Assembly (NCBI GenBank): GCA_036852015.1 | Contig: JAANDG010000291.1 | Location: 62,001-126,000 of the forward strand | Length of the DNA: 64,000 bases | From: Pelodera strongyloides | Taxonomy: Eukaryota > Nematoda > Chromadorea > Rhabditida > Rhabditidae | Reading direction: 5' to 3' | Shown here: in pieces, positions 56,621 to 64,000 of the stretch | How the letters are laid out: every line of letters starts with the position of its first letter | How positions within the stretch are numbered: the first letter of the stretch is position 1 | Notes under the pieces: generated by a model | The model's database searches: none | Told to the model about the DNA's origin: nothing | Seen by the model: only the letters and a program-made list of their open reading frames with translations | Program-made: the position numbers and the translations under genes

Positions 56621-59600
56621 CCCTTCAAAGGTACTGTGATCTACATTCCGGCGAACCAGGCCGTTACTGAAGGTCGCAACACTCTATTGTAACGCAACAC
56701 TCCAGCACTTCAAGGATTGTACGGACTGTAAGTTACCGTTCTCTTTGTCGCATAGTCCATTATGGGGTTTCCACGTATGCGATTCGCACCTGCGAAAATG
56801 TCAAACCGCTGTCCATGTTCAAGTCATTTTACATGCATGTCAACTGCCTACCGTAACCCATGCGAATCGCACGTTTGACATGGTCCTGCAGCGAAAGTGT
56901 ATCAGATCCATACTATTTGAAATAAATCCGTACTATTTTGAAATAGATCCATACTAGATCCAAAATCGCTGCGGGACCATGTCATTTACATCGACTCGAA
57001 CATGAACAGCGGTTTGACATTTCGCAGGTGCGAATCGCATAAATGGAAACCCCATTATTGCCTTACCTTTAAGAAAATTTAGATCACTGATTGACGCCTG
57101 TTATTTACTGTTTTGTACTTTACTGTAAAATGTAGGTCACTTTCTCCATGATTCGCATATGTTACCTACGCTATTTAGTCCTTTACTATATTTTGTCATT
57201 TAGATGTCTTCAAGGTTCGTGCCCGGGAGTGAAGAAGGGAGGACCACTACTCTGTTTTGGCCAATATCAAAGCCACCCGTTCAACATCCTGCCATGTCGT
57301 CTTGCTCGTCCAGCTTGTCGCCCAGCTCCAGGACCTCGTCACTGAGTTCGTCGTCGAGGACAAGCATGGAGAGCTCAAGGGCTACGGACACGACGGTGGG
57401 CTTGGTTAAAGTATATCAATGATAAGGATTACAGTATAGTTTAATTTAACACAGATGAACCAATTAACCGTTGAGATGCATCCACCAATACTCCTCTCTC
57501 GCGTTTTCTTGAGCACTATCAGAATCAACTTAACAAGTATGAACTTTTTTCTCAACACTCAAAACGCCGTTGTTTTGTTTTGTGTTTCTTTTCCCAGTAG
57601 GTAAGTCCCTTGTGCACCGAAAGATTTTTCTCCGGAAAATTATTTCTTCAAAAGTAGATTGTTTATTTTGGCATGAGTTGTAGGTTTCTACCCTTATTTC
57701 TTTTTTTTCTACTCCGCCCTTAAAGTATACTTGGCGCCTTCAAATAGGCGATACAGTACGCCGGGCGCTGCTAATTTTTCCAAGTTTTCCTAAGCGTCCA
57801 GTGCTTTACTGATCAAAAAGCATTAGGTTACACTTGTACCTTTTGATTTTTGAAGGGCTAGGCTCTTGGAAGAACTTGGAAAAACCAGCTCAGTAGATTT
57901 TAGCTCTTTTGTTTGCTTATTGGTTTGCGCGAAAATGAATGCTCTCGAGAAAACGGGGAAAACCTAGATTTAATTAGTTTCTCAGCTAAATAATTAGTTT
58001 TTGTCAACAGTCCACCATTAACTATATTTTCTATACGGACAGCCTCGTGTGACATGACCGTTCACTCAGTTTTCCTTTACATAGTATCATTTTCAATGGC
58101 TTTTTTTTCTGTAGGCAATCTGAGAGTTATACGCTCACAGGATGATTTATGTTCTCCGAATTATGCAAATGATTCCTGTTTTCTGTCCTTTTTAGGAGAC
58201 TTCAACTTCGGAACACATGGACGAAAGACGACTGTATCACCACTGAGTGGACCAACGCCCCCGATGGTGCCTCCAAGTAGTTCCGCCGTGAGTGGTTCCA
58301 TGGAGACGGAATGGTCCGCAGAAAGAATCTGGTCATCGAGTACAACCCATGCTACCTTTGCAATAAACGACGTCGCCCAACTCGCCTCCGGGAACTCGCC
58401 CGTGCTCTTATTGCGACACTTGACGGAAGGAGCACATGTTTGAAGCAATGTTGTTTTAGTAAGCTTCTTTGTGGAATTTATGATGTAAACCTCTCTCATC
58501 ATCTTCAGTTTTCTTGGTTTCTCTGACGTAGTCTCTGTGCTTATTGTTTGAATTCGTTTCCAGATTCTAAATGTTTTGTTTCAGGTCGGAACGTCTGCAA
58601 CTTCGAAGCATGACTGGTACGAAACATTTACCAACAGCCTGAAGACGTCCTATCTGGGACTATCTGGGACCAGTGGAAGAATTGTGGAAGAATTGTATAG
58701 AAGTGTAGTAGTACTTCTGTCATGTTACCCTATCAACCTATCCTTTTTCGGATGCTTCTAAACCTAAGAACTATAACCTCACTTTTAAATTTACCATTCA
58801 GGGTATCGTGCTCTGGACTCAAGGATGGACGACCATGACTCTGGCTAGTCGGGGAGCAGAGGAGTCGGCCAGCTTCTTCACGAGCTCATGTTCGTGCAAG
58901 TCGTCTAGCTGTCGAATCGGCTCGAGACACGCTTGTTCCTAATGTATTGTCAAGGTCCCACTCTTCATTCACGTGTGCTCACCCTTGAAAACATTAAAAG
59001 TAAGTTTTTTTACAATATTGTGTTGAGAAGCTCTCTCTCTTTTCCATTCGCACTTTCACGCTCTGATCTACATATTCTGTTTCTCTGCCTTTCTCTCTTT
59101 GTGTTTGTTTGAAGTCATACCATACCCATATTTTAAATTCCCTGTTTCAGGTCAGAAAGTCTGCAACTTCGAAGGACGTTGAAATGCATCACTGGTATGG
59201 TACTTGGACAACGAGCAACAGCTGAAGCCTGAAGACGTCAAGCAATTTGTCATGTGGAACTTGTCGTGTGCCCGGGTCTGGACCTCAAACTCTCTGCGTC
59301 TTTTCTCTATATTTCTCTGAACTTACTAACTCGCGCACTCTCGCTCTCGCTGCCAATCGCGCGCTCTCGCTCTGGCTCCCTCTCGCGCGCTCTCGCTCTG
59401 ACTCCCTCTCGCGCCCTCTCTCTTTCGCTCTCGCTTGCGCGCTCTCGCTCCCTTTCCCTCTCGCGCGCTCTCGCTCCTTCTCGACCCCTCTATCTCTCTC
59501 TCCTTTGTACCTCAATTCACATCCCTATTCTAAATATTTTCTACTTCAGAGCAGAAGCTATCTATCGAGGTATCGAGTCGCAGTGCCAATCTCACCCACC

Positions 59601-60342
59601 GTTCTGGCTGAAGACGAGCTACTGTACTATCCCATGTCAGACACTGTCTGAGTTACCGTGGTACAGGCTGAAGAGTGTTACGACTGAATTATCACTTTGT
59701 GTGTGCCCTCACTTGATGCGACGACGTTACCTGGTTCTGCTCCACAATCAATCAGGTAACCAAGTGTTTCTTTGTTCCGCTGGTTCTGACCAAGAGTCTG
59801 CATGAGCCTAAGATACAAGCCTGAGACAGGAGACCCACAAAATCTACTGCAAAACTTGACCCATGCGGTTTCGTTTAGTATGTAGATTGTTGTTCACTTT
59901 GTAAATTTATGTATATGAGCGCATTGATAGTTAACAAACTTATTTTATTTATTTCAGTTATGGTCTGCTGACTCTGACACACTTCTGACACACTTCTGAC
60001 GTTCTGACACACTTCTGACTTCTGACACTGTCGAGAGAGCGTAGAGACGGCGCAACCGGGACGTAACCTTCAAAATTTCACTCTGCTTCGGGAATGTGCG
60101 GTGATTCCTTGTGGCCGTGAACAGTAGGAGCCTCCGCGGTTGGGAGAATTTGTCTCTGCGTGTCTCTGGGGATTCGTGTGATCCCTCGCTTTCTCTCACC
60201 TAGAGCTCTCACCAGCAGATTCCCGGTGCTCGTGCATTGGTGATTCCTAGTGGTTCGAGTCTAAGTCTAAAGCCTGGATGGATGCAGATGCAGACTTGCC
60301 ATGTTGCAAAGTTTTTTCCCTTCACCCCTCCTCAACAATAAA
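56621..60342 (+). pseudogene. Decayed exon-like blocks of an unrecognised gene
   Basis: Blocks with coding-like composition and flanking AG/GT occur at about 56631-56690, 57204-57395 (third-position-C bias, frame giving VLVQLVAQLQDLVTEFVVED), 58197-58440, 58586-58700, 58801-58940, 59152-59290 and 59549-59760, followed by AATAAA at 60337. Frames are interrupted by stops (for example TGA early in the 57204 block), and blocks starting ...GTCTGCAACTTCGAAG repeat at 58591 and 59158. The protein cannot be assigned; a decayed gene with duplicated exons is the best guess. CT-rich microsatellite occupies 59330-59500. Confidence 0.35.
56761..57057. repeat. Inverted-repeat element (TGGGGTTTCCA, ATGCGATTCGCACC arms)
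   Basis: Left ATGGGGTTTCCACGTATGCG then ATTCGCACCTGCGAAAATG; the right end is the inverse, CATTTCGCAGGTGCGAAT then CGCATAAATGGAAACCCCAT. The interior has GTCAAACCGCTG/CAGCGGTTTGAC and CATGTTC/GAACATG arms. It may relate to the TGGGGTTTGCAAG family by its TGGGGTTT terminus. Confidence 0.9.
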
Positions 60343-60834
60343 GATTTACAGAGGAGGGGGTGACTCAACGTCTTATGTACTCTTGTTGTTTATTGGTCGT
60401 GCTATCGTATTTGATTTCTTAACTTTTCAAGATGTATGAGTTTCTGTACTGGCGAGGAATCGAACGTTCAACGATATTTAACAATTCAACGACAAGCTTG
60501 AAGCCTTTTGTCATGAGGGTTTTCCCCTCAATACCTCAAGAACTCTGTGCAGCACCAAAGCTTATGGGGAAATCTAGGCTGCATAATATCACTGTGTTCT
60601 GCTAATACATTGAGATCCCTCGTTAGCAAGTATATTGACCAATGTCGAAAGCAATTTCACTTTTGGGGGAATCACCTCAGTGTGTACCGTACCCTGTATG
60701 TCTTATTCAGTATGTACCCTGTATATTTGGAAGGTGAGAAACGAAACTGTAACTGTTGACTGGCACGGGTGCAACTCGTCTGGATACCAGGATATATACT
60801 AATCCTTATTCCGGACGAGATTGTTACATTTTGT
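60343..60834. other. Spacer; nothing clear
   Basis: No supported gene or repeat. A 70-residue frame at 60547-60759 has no features beyond chance. Confidence 0.4.
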
Positions 60835-61420
60835 TATGTTATGTTATCCCGACTTGAAAACTTGAATCCGTGCTGAACCCGATGCAAGAATCAACAACAA
60901 GAATTTCCTAATTTATTCACTATCTTGTTCTCTCATTGTCAATAAGGTGGATCGGACTACTCGACTACTTTCTGAAACATCCTTATAACTGAAAAAAAAA
61001 TGCAAAAATGTAACGAATTTTTTTAGCTTGCATAGCTTTTGGAGAACTGTGGTGCGAGTCTTTCCACAATTTTATGTGTACGTAATAACATATGCAAAGG
61101 AGCGTATGCAAAGAAGCGTAAATTAGAATAAAAAATCGTTCCCAATTTCAGAAACCGGCCGGTATTTCGCTTTATTGGAACAAAATGTGGAATGTTTCGT
61201 GTAAAATCTTCTTTGATGATGGTGTTAATTAAATTCTGTTTTTGTCTGACCTTTCGCTGTTTGAACCCAATAAAATATGTCTACTGGATAAGAGTATTAA
61301 CCAATAAAATTGAAAATTACAAGAAAATTGGCCTGTATGAGTAGTATAAAATACGCCGGACCATCACGGATCCACAGAACATTTTCCAGCTTCTTATAGC
61401 AGCAGACTTTGTTGTTCTTC
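60835..61420 (+). repeat. Upstream region of the small peptide gene, copy 1 of a segmental duplication
   Basis: Similar along its length to 63105-63880: GCAAG..TCAACAACAAGAAT, GTGGTGCGAGTCTTT, AACCCAATA..AATATGTCTACTGG, ACCAATAAAATTGAAAATTA and AAAATACGCCGGA. It contains the right half of a family-1 palindromic element (about 61100-61176) that is also present, less degraded, in copy 2. Confidence 0.8.
61345..61353 (+). promoter_or_regulatory. TATA box of the small peptide gene
   Basis: TATAAAATA in GTAGTATAAAATACGCCGG, preceded by the conserved ACCAATAAAATTGAAAATTA. The same arrangement is preserved in the duplicate at 63835, which supports selection on it. The start codon is about 390 bp further on, after a foldback insertion. 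Confidence 0.6.
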
Positions 61421-61435
61421 AATTCTACGTTCACC

Positions 61436-61612
61436 GGCGCGCAGCGCGGACATGCGAATCCGCGTTCGCGGGAAAGAGATGGCTTTTTCACATGGAAGAT
61501 GTGGAGACGCAGAAAAGAGGACGGCGCTTTTTTCCGAGTGTCTCGAGTTTGTTCAATGTAAATTTGCAATCTCTTTCCGCGGACGCGGATTCGCATGTCC
61601 GCGCTGCGTGCC
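61436..61612. repeat. GC-rich inverted-repeat element in the 5' leader
   Basis: Arms GCGCAGCGCGGACATGCGAA then TCCGCGTTCGCGGGAAAGAGA on the left, and TCTCTTTCCGCGGACGCG then GATTCGCATGTCCGCGCTGC on the right. It is absent from the duplicate promoter at 63.8 kb, so it inserted after duplication or was lost from the other copy. Confidence 0.9.
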
Positions 61613-61742
61613 TGCGGACCAGAGTACACAGTAAAAGTCACAACGCCTTATTTTTCTGACAACCCGATCGACAGGCTGATAACTATAACATGCTCTAACT
61701 TAAAATGCTGCCAATCATTGTTAGTTCTTTCCAGAAACACCA

Positions 61743-62223
61743 ATGAAACTCTTCATCGTCTTCTGTCTCATTGCTCTCTTGGCCGTGCTGCCGTGTAAGT
61801 TCAAGAAAACATTTTCCGTTTCGGATGACGCTCGACATAAGACGGGCTAGGGCTGCAGCCATGAATTCTGCGCTAAGGTGCTCGAGGGAGCTAAGGTGGC
61901 TATACAATTCCACTTGACTGGAATTAACATCACACACTGTGTTCGCCATATGCCAGGCTGTTTCCGCGCCGTGTTTCCGCAAATAGCGACATAGACCATA
62001 AAGCTCCTGCTTTGTAACTTTAATACACAAAACTAGAAATATCGATAATTCATACACTGTTTTCGTTAACCCTTCCCTAATTACAGCTGCTGTAACTGCC
62101 CGGAAGAAGGGCCAAAGTAAGGTACCGGGACCGACAGCCCGACCTGGAACAGTAGAAGAGAAGAAGAAAATCTTCGAAGACAAAGAAAAGAAAAACAAGG
62201 AAAAGAAGCCCAAGACGGGATAA
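61743..62223 (+). CDS. Small secreted Lys-rich peptide, two exons
   Basis: Exon 1 is 61743-61794 and exon 2 is 62087-62223 (62 residues), with a GTAAGT donor and ATTACAG acceptor in phase. The N-terminus MKLFIVFCLIALLAVLPSA is a strong signal peptide, with cleavage likely near SAVTA. The mature part (about 40 residues) is basic, with Pro/Gly in the middle and a Lys/Glu-rich tail (KEKKNKEKKPKTG). It has no Cys, so it is not a disulphide defence peptide. AATAAA at 62238-62243 follows closely. The TATA-containing promoter is duplicated downstream, suggesting a tandem small-peptide family continuing past the window. Function unknown. Confidence 0.8.
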
Positions 62224-62237
62224 GGAGGCTATTATTG

Positions 62238-62243
62238 AATAAA
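62238..62243 (+). promoter_or_regulatory. Polyadenylation signal of the small peptide gene
   Basis: AATAAA 15 bp after the TAA stop, followed by GTGTTATCC-like G/T-rich sequence (TTCGTTGTTATCC). Confidence 0.65.
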
Positions 62244-63104
62244 CTGTGCAGCAAAACGTTCGTTGTTATCCATAGCCATATCATGGGAAGTTACAAACCC
62301 CAATATGTGCCCAGACCAAGTCCCTCAATTAATCGGGCACGGATCGGGAAGATGTTGGGCACGGATGTCAAATTTTAGTTCAGGATACTATACTGCACTT
62401 CTAGGCTACCATACATGCTCTGGAACAAGTGTAGGGCCTATGTAGAATAATCGGGCACAAGTGTTTCATGAACTCACCAGTTAGGAAATGAGCGTCATAT
62501 AAGAACATAGCTAATAGTTTCGATTATGAGTGAATTTTTTGTACCAATGTGTGTGTGATGTAATACGATACAACATAATAATAAGATTTTTATTAGGCAC
62601 ACAAAAATGTAAACGCATGGTTTGTCAAATAATATCAAATGTTAGCGTATGAGCATCTCATACGAAATTGCAAAAAAAATCAACCGTAATCTGACGTGAA
62701 AGCTTGGTTTGTCCGACAAGCCTCCCTACGGCTGCTATTGAGACTACGACTTAGGCACTGTGAAACCTGCCTCGCCTATCGACGATAGGCCCCCAACTTT
62801 TGAGTTACCACGAAAGTTTATATGGTTAGGTTTACCACAAGTTGCAGTGGTTTTTTCATCTAGCTCTGTTATTTTTACATACATTTTCCTTACACTGAGA
62901 TTAATTGTGCTTTGAACAAATTCCACAGTTTTTGTAAATTGAACCAGACAAAAATGTTTTATTCCCTGGCTGGGAGTAGAAAACAGCACTCTAATATGAG
63001 ACACGCAGAGAAAAAGACGGGAATTCCCCGTGGGGAGTTGAGTGGCGAATATGGCCTCTGATATAGACTCCCGACGATATTGTTAACTAACGGTAGAATG
63101 ACAA
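62244..63104. other. Spacer between small-peptide gene copies
   Basis: No supported gene. A stretch at 62596-62629 (GGCACACAAAAATGTAAACG) resembles 23691-23725 and, on the minus strand, has AATAAA next to it, so a minus-strand 3' end may lie here; a minus-strand 86-residue frame at 63004-62744 is possible but unrecognised. Confidence 0.35.
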
Positions 63105-63474
63105 TTACATTATGTTAACTTGACTTGAAAAGTTGAAGATATGCTGAACTCAATGCAAGCCTCAACAACAAGAATTTCCTAGTAATTCACAAAGATGAAT
63201 GGCATTCAGTAAGGTAGTACGGACTACTCAGCTACATATCTAATTAGATAAAAATCCAAGATGCTACGAAGTTTTTTGTAGCTTACTTAGCTTTTGCAGA
63301 GCTGTGGCTGTGGTGCGAGTCTTTTCACACGAATTGTCTGTACATAATCACATGCATTCTTACGCAGCATATGCAAAGGACCATAAATTGGAATAAAAAA
63401 TCGTTCCCAATTCGAAAAATGTATAAGAATGCAGTTGTTCATGATGCGTTTCAGAAACCGGCCGGAATATCGCT

Positions 63475-63657
63475 TTAAAGCGAAATGGCCGGTTTTTTAA
63501 ACGCATCGTGGACAACTGCTGAATACTTGCGTATTCATGCTAATTTACTGGAATTTAGCTCGATTTTTTTATTCTAATTTATGGTCATCTGCATAAGCTG
63601 CATAAGAATGCAGCTGTCCACGATGCGTTTCAAAAACCGGCCGGTATTTCGCTTTAA
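63475..63657. repeat. TTAA palindromic element, family 1
   Basis: TTAA-AGCGAAATGGCCGG on the left and CCGGCCGGTATTTCGCT-TTAA on the right. Its left TTAA is the right TTAA of the older element (…CCGGCCGGAATATCGCT-TTAA), giving two elements back to back. Confidence 0.9.
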
Positions 63658-63834
63658 TTAAAAAAACTGACATGTTTCGTGTAAAATCTTCTGATGGTTT
63701 TAATCAAATTCTGGGTTTGTCTGGCCTTTCGATGTTTGAACCCAATATGTCAAAATATGTCTACTGGGCAAGAATATTAACCAATAAAATTGAAAATTAC
63801 AAGTAAATTGGCCTGGATGAGTAGTATAAAATAC

Positions 63835-63843
63835 GCCGGACAA
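63835..63843 (+). promoter_or_regulatory. TATA box in the duplicated promoter
   Basis: TATAAAATA within GTAGTATAAAATACGCCGG, the exact equivalent of 61345-61353, again followed by ATCAC.GATCCACA.AACATTTTCC. Confidence 0.55.
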
Positions 63844-64000
63844 TCACAGATCCACACAACATTTTCCTTTTCTTTATACAAAGTCCTATGTTGCCTTTGT
63901 AGCTAAATCCGAACCTAACAATACGTTCTAAAAGTCGATTGTATTTCTTATATCACTATCACTCCTGCCTTACGCTTAAAAACCATTAACTTTAGGAACA

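Larger units (their letters stand above)
63105..63880 (+). repeat. Copy 2 of the small-peptide promoter duplication
   Basis: The counterpart of 60835-61420. It carries an additional full family-1 palindromic element (63475-63657) inserted directly against the older one. A TATA box is at 63835. A coding start would lie beyond the window end if the gene copy exists. Confidence 0.8.

Noticed and set aside
59247..59805. Two overlapping frames rich in Arg/Ser/Leu
   Set aside because: They are driven by the CT/CTCG microsatellite at 59330-59500.
1..64000. CRISPR arrays, rRNA and tRNA genes
   Set aside because: The tandem repeats have 129- and 135-bp periods without unique spacers, and I found no cloverleaf or rRNA sequence on either strand. 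This is eukaryotic DNA.

Overview
This is eukaryotic DNA, most probably from a nematode. The evidence is: short phase-conserved introns with GTAAG/GTGAG donors and TTTCAG/TTTAG acceptors; a Six1/2-class homeobox gene and a paralogous pair of secreted class-3 lipases in many small exons; a PAT-type tyrosine-recombinase retrotransposon; and many palindromic elements flanked by TTAA. I cannot name the species. All exon models were read by eye from splice motifs and reading-frame phase.

Layout. 0-1.9 kb: 3' part of an unrecognised Lys/Ser/Thr/Pro-rich gene (+). About 2.0-8.5 kb: a broken Ty3/gypsy element (+) with a gag frameshift, an RT lacking its first catalytic Asp, and an integrase cut off by satellite. 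8.5-11.5 kb: 129-bp satellite plus Helitron-like end modules. 11.6-14.3 kb: lipase A (-), exons 1-6 only. 15.0-23.1 kb: an 8.1-kb repeat block flanked by TTAA and 14-bp inverted ends, holding two abutting head-to-tail Helitron-like units filled with 129-bp and 135-bp satellites. 24.5-30.5 kb: complete ten-exon lipase B (-), with a non-autonomous LTR element in intron 1 and two similar hairpin repeats in intron 9. 30.5-37.7 kb: intergenic DNA with palindromic elements and CT microsatellites. 37.7-43.9 kb: ten-exon CCDC9-like gene (+). 46.5-49.8 kb: Six1/2 homeobox gene (+). 50.2-55.1 kb: PAT-like retrotransposon (-), bounded by an exact 311-bp direct duplication. 56.6-60.3 kb: decayed exon-like blocks (+). 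60.8-64 kb: a small secreted Lys-rich peptide gene (+) whose promoter region recurs 2.5 kb downstream.

The host genes (lipases, CCDC9-like, Six1/2) show no evident joint pathway. The mobile DNA is the main story: at least five TTAA-flanked palindrome families sit in introns and spacers, some a few bases from splice sites; Helitron-like units carry or seed the satellites; and the PAT element has split direct repeats and a spliced recombinase gene. Best leads: the PAT element with its 311-bp flanking duplication, the tandem satellite-filled Helitron-like pair, the TTAA families with a paralogous empty site in the window, and the paired hairpins in lipase B intron 9.
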